The notes below the pieces were generated by a model that was not told the DNA's origin, searched no databases, and was given only the letters and a program-made list of their open reading frames with translations. The translations under genes were made by a program, and so were the position numbers. From NCBI GenBank assembly GCA_003255025.1, contig QANY01013229.1:248001-312000 (forward strand): a stretch of DNA of 64,000 bases, in the 5' to 3' direction. Source of the stretch: Datisca glomerata (lineage: Eukaryota > Streptophyta > Magnoliopsida > Cucurbitales > Datiscaceae). The stretch's first letter is position 1; each line of letters begins with the position of its first letter. Shown here piece after piece: positions 12,486 through 22,869 of the stretch.

Positions 12486-13390
12486 CACTACTAAAATTTA
12501 GGGATATAATGACAGCCACATATATATTATAATTACAGCTCTATAAAATCTTCCAAAGGAAAAGAGGTAGATTTTAACTTTTGAGATAATATGACAGGTT
12601 TTTAGTATAGTGTCATTAATATATGACTTATTATGACAACTATTTTTTGGTATGCATAGTAACTCTCACTTTTTATTCTTTATTGATATATTTCTATAAT
12701 TTTTCTTTATTTATAAAAACGTCGTGCCTTTTAACCCTAATCCCTAATCTATCTTAAATCATTAACTTTAGATTTGACGAACAATACTCCTTAGAGATTT
12801 AGACATTCAATTCGTAATCGCAATAACCCAATTGCAAGAGCGAAGCTCTACCAACTGAGCTATATCCCTCTGAGCCAAGTGGGGCATGTATGCTAGGTTT
12901 CTCTCTACCTCTTTCTTTCATGATTCAGATCTTGAAAGTATCTCTCTCTCTCCCCCTCCGTCCATTTCTTCTTACTTGCACGACTAAGAAGCCCCAGCCC
13001 AGTGATTATGAACCCCAGTGATTATGAACCCCAGTGATGGGGAAATCAAAACCCTCAGAGGGTGCGACTAAGAAGCCACAGTCTTCAATCCCCGCGATGG
13101 AGAAATCAAAATCACAAGAGGGAGGTAACTAGCCTCTCACCGACTTAGGGTTCTTATTCAAATTTCTATGATTTTATTTTTAATTTCTGATTTAGGGTTC
13201 TTGTGCAAATTTTTCATTTGATTTTTGGTAACCCTTTGATTTTGAATCTGAGTTTGAAATAGTTAGGGTTTCTAGCTTTACTTTCCAAATAGGCTTGGTT
13301 TCTATTTTATTTTCCATTTACTTTCCCTCCCTATCATCTTCGTTATTTGTCTTCGTTCTTATCGAGGATATTATCGGTAAGGTTTGATAC
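12486..13390 (+). mobile_element. CACTA-like terminus and interior fragment
   Basis: Starts with CACTACTAAAATTTAGG, a typical CACTA-superfamily end, directly after the copia gag breaks off. The next 180 bases repeat the word ATATGACA or TTATGACAAC several times, which resembles subterminal transposase-binding repeats. No matching TAGTG end was found before 15650, so the other end is lost or the call is wrong. The interior contains a plastid tRNA-gene fragment, a short 18-bp direct repeat (CCCCAGTGATTATGAAC, about 12995-13045) and AT-rich spacer. Confidence 0.45.
12799..12891 (-). pseudogene. trnA-UGC: Plastid-derived fragment: trnA-UGC first exon and flanks (NUPT)
   Basis: On the minus strand the segment reads GGATATAGCTCAGTTGGTAG followed by AGCTTCGCTCTTGC, which is the first exon (12833-12869) of the plastid alanine tRNA gene with a few substitutions. 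It continues into AATTGGGTTATTGCGATTAC, the start of the plastid trnA group II intron, and upstream matches the trnI-trnA spacer (CATGCCCCACTTGGCTC). The second exon is absent, so no functional tRNA could be made. The match comes from my knowledge of the conserved plastid rRNA operon, not from an alignment. Confidence 0.82.
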
Positions 13391-15652
13391 ATGGCTACGA
13401 TGGGTAAACTCTATCTCACATGTAGGTCTCTAAGTAAGCTTTGATTTGATATCTTACGGGACAAGTGGTTCCACCCGAGTCAAAAGTTATTCTCTACAAA
13501 AGTTGACCTGCGCATGCCACGATCCATCTGTTCCAGAAATTCTAAAGTTGCACAGTCCATGTGTTTTTTTACTCAAAAACTAGGCTGCAATGGGTAAACC
13601 CTGTCTCACTTGTAGGTCTCTGAATGAGATAGGATTTTATATCTTACGGGCCACGTGGTTTCACCTGTGTCAAAAGTTATGTCCTACGAAAGTTGACCTG
13701 CGCGTGCCACTATCCGTCTCTTTCAGAAATTCTAAGGCTGCACCATCCGTGTTTTTTATTCAAAACTAGGCTGTGGTGGGTAAACCCTATCGCACTTGTA
13801 GGTCTTTTAATAATCTTTGATTTGATATCTTACAGGCCACATGGTTCCACCCGTGTCAAATGTTATTCCCTATGGAAATTGACATGTCGCGTGCCACGAT
13901 CCCTCTGTTGAAATTCTAAAGTTGCACAGTCCGTGTGTTTTGGACTCAAAACTAGGCTACGATAGGTAAACCCGGTTGCACCTATAGGTCTCTGAATAAG
14001 TTTAGATTTGATATCTTACAAGCCACGTGGTTTCTCCTAAGTCAAAATTAATGCCCTATGGAAGTTGACTTGTGCGTGTCACGATCTTTCTGTTCTAGAA
14101 ATTCTAAAGTTGTATCGTCCATGTTTTTTGGATTTGAAACTAGGCTATGATGGGTAAACTGGTCTCACTTGTAGGTCTCTAAATAAGCTTCGATTTGATA
14201 TATTATGAGCCACGTGGTTCTACCTGAGTCAAAAGTTATGTCATTTGAAAGTTGACCTGCGCGTGCGACGATCCATCTGTTTCAAAACTTCTAAAGTTGC
14301 ACCGTTCATTTTTTTTGGATTCAAAACTAGGTTGTGATGCTTAAACCCTATTTCACTTGTAGGTCTATGAAAAATCTTTGATTTTATATCTTACGGGCCA
14401 CATGGTTCCACTCGTATCAAAAGTTATGCCCTACGGAAGTTGACATGCACGTGCCATGATCCAATTGTTACAGAAATTCTACAGTAGCATAATCCATGTT
14501 TTTTGGACTCAAAACTAGGTTGTGATGGGAAAACCCTATCCCATCTGTAGTTCTCTGAATAAACTTCAATTTGATATCTTATGAGTCACGTGGTTCCACC
14601 CAAGTCAAAAGTTATGCACTACGGAAGTTGACTTGCACGTGCCATGATCCGTCTGTTTCAGAAATTCTAAAGCTGCACAGTCCATATTTTTGGGACTCAA
14701 AATTAGACTACGATGGGTAAACTCTTCTGTACCTTTAGGTCTCTGAATAAGCTTTGATTTGATATCTTACAGGCCACGTGGTTCCACCCAAGTCAAAAGT
14801 TATGCCCTACACAAGTTGACTTGCACTTACCACGATCTGTGTGTTCTAGAAACTCTAAAGCTATACAATCCGTGTTTTTTGGACTCAAAATTGGGCTGTG
14901 ATAGGTAAAACCTGTCACACCCTATAGTTCTATGAATAATCTTCTATTTGATATCTTATAGGCCACATGGTTACACCCGAGTCAAAAGTTATGCCTTACG
15001 AAAGTTAACCTGCGTGTGTTTTTTACTCGAAACTAGGCTGCAATGGGTAAACCTTATCTCACTTTTAGGTCTCTAAATAAGCTACGATTTGATATCTTAC
15101 GGGCCACGTGGGGTCGTGTCAAAAGTTATGTCGTCCGAAAATTGGCATATGTGTTCCATGATCCATCTGTTCCAAAAATTCTAAAGCTGCATCATCCATG
15201 TTTTTTGGATTCAAATCTAAGCTGCGATGGGTAAAGCCTATCTCACTTGTAGGTCTCTGAATAAGCTTCGATTTGATATCTTACGGGCCACGTGGTTCCA
15301 CCCATGTCAAAAGTTATAACCTACGGAAGTTGACATGCGCGTCCCACGATCCGTCTGCTACAGAAATTCTAACGCTGCATAGTCCATGTTTTTTGGACTC
15401 AAAACTGGGCTACAATGGGTAAACCTTATCACACCTGTAGTTCTATGAATAAGCTTCGATTTGATATCTTACGGGCCACGTGGTTCCACTTGAGTCAAAA
15501 GTTATGTCCTCCGGAAGTTGACCTGTGTATGCGACAATACATCTCTTCTAAAAATTCTAAAGTTGCACCATCCGTGTTTTTTGGATTCGAAACTGGGCTG
15601 CGATAGGTAAACCCTATCGCACTTGTAGGTCTCTGAATAAGTTTCAATTTGA
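13390..15652. repeat. Tandem array of ~187-bp repeats, about 12 units
   Basis: The segment GATATCTTACGGG or a close variant recurs at intervals of about 190, 186, 186, 187, 188, 188, 188, 189, 141, 184 and 188 bases. Each unit has the order: TAGGCTGCGATGGGTAAAC, then GTAGGTCTCTGAATAAGC, then GCCACGTGGTTCCACC, then AAAAGTTATGCCCTACGGAA and a T-run. Units differ by scattered substitutions; one is 47 bp short. Most carry the palindrome CCACGTGG. The array stops inside a unit and abuts the integrase core of the host retrotransposon. Short frames inside it are chance products. Confidence 0.93.
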
Positions 15653-16368
15653 TGTTCATTAAAAAAGAGATGATTTGTCGATATGGTTTACCTGAAAGGA
15701 TCATCATAGATAACAAGATGAGTTTAAACAACAAGATGATGAAAGAATTATGTGAGCATTTCAAAATTAAATATTATAATTCATCTCCTTATCGTCCAAA
15801 GATGAACGGAGTAGTAGAAGCAGCCAATAAGAACATAAAAAAGATTATAAAGAAGGTGACGAAGGTTTAGAAGTATTGGCATGAGATGCTCATGTTTGCA
15901 TTACATGGGTACCGCACATCAATCTGAACATCAACTAGGGAAACGCCATTCTCTTTGGTATATGGCATGGAAGCAGTCCTTACAATCGAGGTCAAAATTC
16001 CCTTCCATAGAGTCTTAATAGAGGTGAAATCAGAAGAAGCAGAATGAGTACAAATACGATATGAACAATTGATTTTCATCGAGAAAAAAAGATTGAGTGC
16101 ATTATAAAGAGGGAAATTATATCAAAGAAAAATTATGCAAGCATATGACAAAAAGTTACATCCCCAGTGCTTCCAAGAAGAAGATTTGGTGTTGAAAAAG
16201 ATACCTCCATGTCAAAAAGACCATCGTGAGAAATGGACCATAAATTACGAAGGACCTTTCATTGTCCAGAAGGCCTTCTCTGGAGGAGCTCTCATTCTAT
16301 CAAACATGGATGGAGTCGATTTATCGCATACAGCTAATTCTGATATAGTCAAGAAGTACTTCGTTTGA
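15653..16368 (+). pseudogene. Ty3/gypsy integrase core and C-terminal domain (broken)
   Basis: Resumes the integrase interrupted at 8840. Frames at 15649-15870 and 16135-16368 give FIKKEMICRYGLPERIIIDN, then ELCEHFKIKYYNSSPYRPKM then NGVVEAANKNIKKIIKK, then (after stops) VYGMEAVLTIEVKIPFHRVL, then DLVLKKIPPCQ and KWTINYEGPFIVQKAFSGGA. The second Asp (in IIIDN) and the Glu (VVEAANK) of the D,D-35-E triad are visible; the first Asp lay in the missing part. A stop at about 15868 separates the two halves. Confidence 0.88.
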
Positions 16369-16860
16369 TCGCAATTGGAGGATTACACAATTAGAAGTGA
16401 AGAAAAGAAGCGAAATATGGAGAAATTATTCACCATCGACATGGAGCCGAATACTGGGGCATGAACTAAAGAATAAGGATGCATCATTTCTTGATAGTAT
16501 GCTCGATACTTCGTTGCGAGTCCATGATCATAAGCCAAGTGATTGTTTTGAAGGATGGCAGAAATGGCTACTTTAGTCAACTTTGAAAAAAAATCATCAA
16601 ATAATTTGCTTACAAATGTTCATAACCATGCATAGCATGCATGCATTCAAATCACTACTTTGCATTTATATTCAAGAATTACAATGCATAGGTATGCATC
16701 ACATTGCTATGTTTTGATACAATTCAAGTGCATCAATCATTTTATGATATTTTTTGAAATCTACATATGACTTTTCAACATTTAGAGTCTGCATTAGTCT
16801 AGCTATGACCACCATATGAAGCTTGTATCAAATCAAATCAAACATCACTTCATTTTATTC
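16369..16860. other. Non-coding 3' region of the Ty3/gypsy element
   Basis: After the integrase stop there is no domain I can recognise. The stretch holds short direct words (GCATGCATGCATTC) and AT-rich sequence, typical of the long 3' untranslated region of Tat/Ogre elements. Confidence 0.5.
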
Positions 16861-17130
16861 AGTTAAATCAAACACAAATTGAGTCGAGGTCGAATTCTGT
16901 GTCTATCAAGGTCTGTTTTCTTTTCAAATATCTCGGTTAAATCGAACCCAAATTGAGTCGAGGTTGAATCCCTATGTCAGCGTCTGGTCTATTTCAAATA
17001 GCTCTGGTTAAATCAAACCCAAATTGAGTTGAGATCGAAGCCTGTGTTTATCCAAGTCTGTTTTCCTTTCAATTAATATGATTAAATCGAACCTGAATCA
17101 AGTGCAGGTCTAAGCATGTGTTTATACAGG
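16850..17130 (+). repeat. Tandem ~60-bp repeats before the 3' LTR
   Basis: About four imperfect copies of a unit containing GGTTAAATCGAACCCAAATT, then GAGTCGAGGTCGAA, and a TCTGTTTTC-like end, at about 16860, 16930, 17000 and 17070. Tandem repeats in this position are a known habit of Tat/Ogre elements. Confidence 0.75.
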
Positions 17131-17267
17131 TCCATTTCGCATTCATGTCATTTCATAGAGCCTTAATCAGTCGAGGTTTTTATTTCCCTTTATCCATATA
17201 TTTTCTTTTCATACCGATCAAAATACTTATCTACACTTTTGTCCACCTTCTAAGATCAAGAAGCAGG

Positions 17268-17283
17268 CACAAAGAAGGGCAAC
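17268..17283 (+). promoter_or_regulatory. Polypurine tract of the Ty3/gypsy element
   Basis: The purine-rich run ACAAAGAAGGGCAAC lies directly before TGTAGATACCG, the typical beginning of a Tat-type LTR. It would prime plus-strand synthesis. This fixes the left edge of the 3' LTR at base 17284. Confidence 0.7.
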
Positions 17284-17504
17284 TGTAGATACCGTATTTT
17301 ATCCGGTCTAATACACACTACAACAAAATCCTTTAGTTATAGCACTTTACTATAGCATTTTATATTAAGGTATAATCAATTAAGGAGTAAAAAAAATGTG
17401 ACCACTTAAAATTTTGACGAGAGCCAGAATTAAAAACGTGTGCCTTCTAATTCTCATTTTTGTCTCTTCATCCCCAAAAAACAAAACACGCACAACGAGG
17501 AAGG

Positions 17505-17795
17505 GCTAGCTTCTTCAGTTTCGCCTAACAGAGGGATTCTTCATTTTCGTTTGATAGAGGTATGGATTCTTCATTTTCATCTAATAGAGGTAATGAGTCT
17601 TCATTCTCATCTAATAGATGTAGAGATTCCTCATTTTCTTCTAATAAAGGTAGGGCTTCTTCGTTTTCGTCTAAAAGAGGCATGGATTCTTCATTTTCAT
17701 CCAATAGTGGTAAGGATTCTTCATTTTCGTGTGATAGAGGTAGAGCTTTTTTGTTTTCAACTAGCAGAGGTAGGGCTTCTCCATTCGTTGAGCCT
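17505..17795 (+). repeat. 30-bp tandem repeat coding SSFSSNRGRx-type decapeptides
   Basis: About eight to nine copies of a 30-bp unit of the form TCTTCATTTTCATCTAATAG then AGGTAxGGAT. In the frame 17562-17831 they read SSFSSNRGNE, SSFSSNRCRD, SSFSSNKGRA, SSFSSKRGMD, SSFSSNSGKD, SSFSCDRGRA and so on. Because the period is a multiple of three, a second frame (17440-17847, ILHFRLIEVx repeats) is also open. It could be an amplified piece of a captured 5' exon. I know no protein family with this repeat, and no promoter is identifiable. Confidence 0.8.
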
Positions 17796-18419
17796 TTTCC
17801 TTTCTCTCTTTCTTCACTTCGATATTTCTAAGGAGATTTCTACTTAAATTCACTGAGCGTCCTCAGTGAGATTTCTTCCTTCTATTTCGCTTGTCTCTTC
17901 TGCTTTGAATTTTGACTTTTTTGCTTCTTAGTGTGAACTGGGTCTTCATGGACGTAAAAAATATTATTTTTTAATTGTTTTTGTTCTCTTAAAATATGCT
18001 TACTCACACTATTCTTCGAGGAATATTTCTTAGGTTTATTACTGATTGAAATTGTTTAAACTTTCTTAAGAGGCTTCTTTCACATTAATTTATTGTTAGC
18101 CATTCGATGATGAGACTAACATGAAGAATCTTGAGAAGTAGTAAGAATTATTTAGATGGAAATGTTGCTTTGGGGAGCTCTAGGCTCAAGTTCATATTAA
18201 CAATTATTTTCTTAATATCTAATATGCTACACTTTGAGGCATATTGATATGATACCCTAGATAGTGCTCTAAGAATTTCAATGTTAAAGATGCATTTGAT
18301 AGTCTAGATAATGTTTTAGTCAGCCAGAATGAAATGTCTAAAATCTCCTAACCTAAATATAATTCGTGTAGTTATTGTTGTGAAGTGGAGAATAACATAA
18401 AGATTGTATTGTTTGTTAG

Positions 18420-18874
18420 ATGGAATGTTGAGTAAAGAAAGAGCAGTTGGCATGTATAGACTAAGTGCATATTTCTAGCAAGGTCTACAAGTGACCTTTC
18501 ACTTGACTTGTTACTCCAAATTTTATTTCATGTTGTTGTCTATTTTATGGCAGGCTTAAGGCTTAGTGTTTTTCCTAAGCTTGCTCATTGTTTTCCTCCT
18601 ATTGTTGTCGCTCAAGTAAGTGCCTTTTTTAATTGAGCTAACTTTTTTTTGTTTCGAATAAGGATTAGAAAGAGACTCACAATCAATAGAGGTGTGTGCG
18701 TATGTTGGGAGGTGCAAATAAACAAAGGAAGCTATATGTGGTTAATAAATGTTTAGCTTTAAGTAGGGTCTTGGACTAGCCATTGGAGCTACACTTATGG
18801 ATTTAAAGAGGGAAACCACTATGACCTCAATAACTGTGATGACCTTCATGCTCGCTGGTGGTTTCTTTGTGAAG
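18420..18874 (+). pseudogene. Captured ABCG (WBC-type) transporter fragment, two exons
   Basis: The first exon (to 18615) reads [18 protein letters not shown], then after a 1-base deletion [18 protein letters not shown] and [16 protein letters not shown], ending VVAQ before GTAAGT. After a 151-bp intron the second exon (18767-18874) reads [19 protein letters not shown] and [11 protein letters not shown] before GTTAGT. This is the transmembrane region of plant half-size ABCG exporters, which move lipids or hormones across the plasma membrane. The ATP-binding domain is absent, so only the end of a gene was taken. Retained intron phase shows DNA-level capture. The frameshift near 18472 prevents a product. 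Confidence 0.82.
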
Positions 18875-19172
18875 GTTAGTATCCATGTTTCTGTTTCAAG
18901 TTACAATTCTCTTCAAGACTTAATAGTACTTTTGTTTTGTCATTTGTTGATCTAATATCGTTCCTAGCATTTTGTTAGATAGGAATAAGAATTTTGATAA
19001 AATATATTAATCAAGAAGGGATAATTCTATAACATAAATTCTCAAAATTAAGGAAGAAAGCAATTAAAGGTGGCAATTAGGTTATGTTGGGTTGATCTGG
19101 TCATTTTCCATAAGGCCCAATCGGGCTTCTTCATCGGTCTAATCTGACGATGTAGTGTCTGATGTTAATTGC

Positions 19173-19270
19173 AGAATGAGGTTTTCCAGGCTTCAGGGAA
19201 ATTGGTCTGTGGTTGATGTGAAAGATGCGAATGAGGGTGGGATGCTACGTTGATATAAAAAACTCAAAGG
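19173..19270 (+). other. Exon-like block of unknown origin inside the CACTA element
   Basis: A segment bounded by TTAATTGCAG on the left and GTAAGATTTT on the right has a GC-richer, coding-like composition. One frame reads RLQGNWSVVDVKDANEGG and then meets a stop. I do not recognise the protein. It could be another exon of a captured gene. Confidence 0.35.
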
Positions 19271-19680
19271 TAAGATTTTGCTCTCTTGTTGTTCACGTGA
19301 AGCTTATAATGTCTCTTGATCAATTTTGGGTATTTTAACTTGTTTCTTCCTTATTTTAGCCAGGGGATCTGATATTGAGTTATGATTAGTAGGCTTGATA
19401 TTGTGCTTTTGTGAAGATTACATGTTTAATTTATTAGCTTTGTTTGATATAGTACTTTGTTGAACTTGTTTTTGTTGAGATTGTTTCTCCTATAAGCTCA
19501 TGTAAGCAATCCTTTTTTAAGTCATTATATGTTGTTAATTCTCTAATTTCATAATTGGTATTCTGAATTACTTGTTAACTTGTTCTGAATATATGAATTG
19601 TGCCTAGCCATAATCCTCATTAGTACTACTTGATAATGTAGAATTAATCACTGTATTTCATATACTATGGTCTTGCTACC

Positions 19681-20325
19681 TATTCTGATTCAAATGTTAT
19701 ATGGAAGGTACTATATGATGATGGAGATGTTGAAGTTCTCTGGTTGGAGAGGGAGCGTTGGGAGCTCATTGACAAAGGTCACAAATCTTCAAAGGTATAT
19801 AAGGCTTTCATCACTTTTTGTATCTGAAATAGTGCATCTTATGTATGCTTTAACGAATCAATTCCTAAATGCTGATGCATTTTTCCCTCTTACCAATTAG
19901 AGAAGTTAAAATCATCTAGAAGTCCCAATTCAATTGAACTGTAAGTTTGCCTTTCTGATGCGGATATAAGTTGATTGGACTCATAAATGGGCTAATGGAT
20001 TGATTTCTGTCATATATGTGTTCCTCTATCAGCATTATGGCACATTTCTTGTATTTTTTAGTTATTAGAATTTTATTCTCTAACATTTATTCTTGTGTTC
20101 CCTCATCACAGGACAAGCGGTCAGAAAAATAGAAACTCAATTAGTTCACTTTCGAATAAGAAATCAAGTAACAAGTGAGTAACCCATTCTAGATGCAACT
20201 GTCTTGTCTATTGATCAAGGAGTTGGACTTAGGTCAAATTCTTGTTTTTTTCCCAGACTGAAAGGAAAGAAAACTCCAAAAAAAAGCCTTGAAGCAAGGA
20301 CAAAATGGCGTGTCAAAAAATAGTC
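19681..20325 (+). pseudogene. Captured 3' exons of a PDS5-like cohesion gene
   Basis: Exon-like block 19681-19794 reads VIWKVLYDDGDVEVLW then LERERWELIDKGHKSSK and stops at a GTATAT donor. DDGDVEVL..ERWELI is the hallmark of the Tudor-like domain near the C-terminus of plant PDS5 cohesin cofactors. Two more blocks, at about 20112-20175 (SGQKNRNSISSLSNKKSSNK before GTGAGT) and 20258-20323 (LKGKKTPKKSLEARTKWRVK then stop), fit the basic tail. The HEAT-repeat body is missing. Assignment of the two tail exons is weaker than that of the Tudor exon. Confidence 0.72.
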
Positions 20326-20619
20326 ATTGTGAAGAATTATACACATAAAAGCACATTATTTCTGTTGTTGCTATATGGTTACTGAAATTTCTCTTTTGAG
20401 TAGATTATTTATGACATAAACTTTCATTTCATGGAGGTTGTAAATTAGTTAAGTCATTATCTCACATGTACTCATGTTGACTGATAGAGCGTTTTGTATA
20501 GTTGTTAGAGGTTACTATGTAACATTGTTTCGAAAGAATATTAAATGACATGTTTGCATAGAGAATATCAATTAAGTTTTATTGCAGGACTATTCTAGTT
20601 GAAATGGGGTTTGAACGCC

Positions 20620-20653
20620 GGGGGGGGGGGGGGGGGNGGGGGGGGGGGGGGGG
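20620..20653. repeat. Poly-G run containing an ambiguous base
   Basis: 34 bases of G with a single N at 20637, inside the CACTA element. This is probably a homopolymer of uncertain length or an assembly artefact; the true length should not be trusted. Confidence 0.9.
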
Positions 20654-21699
20654 AGTTGATGCAAATTTGCATATGCTAAGTTTAGTGTTTAGTGTAGTCC
20701 TTATAAGCTTGTGCCAAACATATTTAATTGCATGTTACTATGATGTTAATTCTGTAAACATTTTCCTACTTATTTAATCTTATTTTCTTACTTATTCATC
20801 ATTCTTCCATCAACTAATGCACAAGGAGTGAACTACATGCTAAACTCTAAAGTTTGATAGTAGATTTAGTATCAAATATCCTAACGGTTCTGAGTATCCT
20901 ATTACATTGTATGTATTTTTCAATATAATCTTTATGCTTCCATGTCATTCATATTTAATCTATTTTCTTTTTCTTCTTTTTGGGGTGAGGGAATGGATGG
21001 ATTTGAAAGGCTTAGTGTTGCTATGAACATTTTCTGTCACTTAATCTTTGTTATGGTCTTATAAGGCATTGTTTAGATAAACTTAGATGCTTGTTAAATG
21101 TTGCATTTTGAGACAGAAGATAATAAACTTGGTTTGCAGTTAAATGTCAGAATTTGGTTGCACTCCACCAACGATTCTACTATATCATAGAATTTTGTAA
21201 GTCTGCCATTAATTCTTAACTTCCTTATCTAATAAGTCATTAGCTGTTGATCATTTAGATTGTACTATTCAGAATAGGAGGCTTGCTCCTTCATCTGAAT
21301 GGATCATCCATGCTTTGGTACAACACTTTGATCTTGTCTTGAAGCATCACCAAGGTAGTTACATGCGCCACGACCTCCTCACCAAGAAAAACCACCAAGT
21401 GGACCTCCTAGGGTACCTCCACCTTCAGTACCTAGACGTGAATTTATACTAGATTTTAGTTTTTTTTTGGATAAATTACTTTTGCTTGCTCTATGTGAAA
21501 ATCAACATGTAATTATCATTTTGAGATGTGATTTCTAGTAGGATATTAGTATGTAACATTTTTGACTAATTAAATAAAATAATATGTGGTTTTGTTATTT
21601 CGTGATATTTTCTGAAAAGTTATTTATTTTTTATATTTGTACAATTGTAAGTATAGGTAAAGTTATTATAAGTATTTAATAACATTAACAAAACAATAA

Positions 21700-22042
21700 G
21701 TAAAAAAAATGCATGAAAGACCTACGTTAGCATTTACAAGACGCTATGAAAGACCTAGCATTTATAAAAACGCATAAAGGCCTACTACAACATTTATAAA
21801 ACTATGAAAGGCTTTCTTAGCATTTTTAAATGCTATGAAAAGAGTAATATCGTTTAACAATGCTATGAAATAGCTTTTGATAGGGTTAAAATGCTATCAT
21901 AGGATTTTCTATAGCGTTTAAGAGATGCTATAATAAGTAGTGGACTTTTAATAACGTTTGTATATACAGCGTTTTTGAAAACACCATTGAAATCATATGA
22001 TGGTGTTTTTTGGTCGCTATCGTAGCATTTTTTGTTATAGTG
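21700..22042. repeat. Subterminal repeats of the CACTA element
   Basis: At least eight short words of the type TAGCATTT, AAATGCTAT or GCTATGAAA occur in both orientations just inside the right end. In CACTA elements such arrays bind the element's transposase. The left end shows related words (TATAGCATTTTATATTAAGG, about 17352). Confidence 0.7.
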
Positions 22043-22869
22043 ACATTTAATATACACACTTTGTATTTTGTCCCATATAATAGTCTAAGACTATATATAT
22101 ATGATTTGAAAAAGTAGTCCAAGGACTAAAAATAAGAAAAAATGGTTCAAGGACTAAAAAAATAAAAAATGAGTAAAATAACTAAAAGCAAAAAGTGAAG
22201 CCTTAAATTTGCCTATAAAAAAAGACGAGGTCTTCACTTGAGAATGGGGGAGTTTAGAGAGAGAAAGGGAAGTTTTAGAGAAAAGGAGATGATATATTTT
22301 TAGAGAGAGTGTGTGTGAAAAAATAAGAGAGACTGTCTAAGATAGAGAGAAAGAGAGTCTAACATTTCTATTCATCTTTCATCTTCTTCCATTCTTTTTC
22401 TTAAAATTGTTTAAATTTCTTGCACATTTGCTCAATATATTTGTTCATTATTCTTCATCATCTCTCATTCATACTCATGTAGTGTGTATTCTTTGTTTCC
22501 TTTTCCATATGTATATGTGTGTGTGTGTCTGTGTTTCTCCTTCTTCATCTTTTACTCTTAATCTTGAGTTTTATTTTTATGCATTGATGATTTTCTTATA
22601 AACTGAATAATGAGATATCTTTATCATCAACCCAATCAATGAGGATGAAGATAAATCCTTTGAGGAGTGTAAATTAACTCAATGTGAAATCAACCCTTTA
22701 ATGGTTTGAAAGTGTACATCTGTTGAAAAAATCCCTTATGATAATTTCTCACACATAAAAATACATAAAATAGAGAGTTAAACATATATATGAAAATTGT
22801 GTAAATATTTACGCTTTGAATTTTTTTTCTTTTTGTGTTCTCACAAGTCTGTTTTTTAGATCTTGTTTC

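Larger units (their letters stand above)
17316..22042 (+). mobile_element. CACTA-superfamily DNA transposon, non-autonomous, carrying host gene fragments
   Basis: Left end CACTACAACAAAATCC (17316) and right end TTTTTTGTTATAGTG (to 22042) form inverted termini. A 3-bp target duplication, ACA, flanks it (17313-17315 and 22043-22045), the size expected of CACTA elements. The last 320 bases repeat words such as TAGCATTT and AAATGCTATGAAA in both orientations, typical subterminal repeats. No TNP2-like transposase is visible. The inside holds a Ser-rich tandem repeat, two adjacent ABCG-transporter exons and three PDS5-like exons, with splice signals kept. The split LTR sequence around it shows it is the younger insertion. 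Confidence 0.85.

Noticed and set aside
12833..12869. A functional nuclear tRNA-Ala gene
   Set aside because: Only exon 1 up to the anticodon is present, followed by plastid intron sequence; no second half.
13390..15652. Possible CRISPR array
   Set aside because: Repeats of ~187 bp without unique spacers in plant nuclear DNA are a tandem satellite-like array, not CRISPR.
15415..15764. Open frames within the 187-bp array on both strands
   Set aside because: They follow the repeat period and cross into the integrase fragment in the wrong frame or strand.
17440..17847. 135-residue Leu/His-rich frame as a real protein
   Set aside because: Its repeats are the alternate reading of the SSFSSNRG unit; neither frame has independent support, and only the repeat itself is reported.
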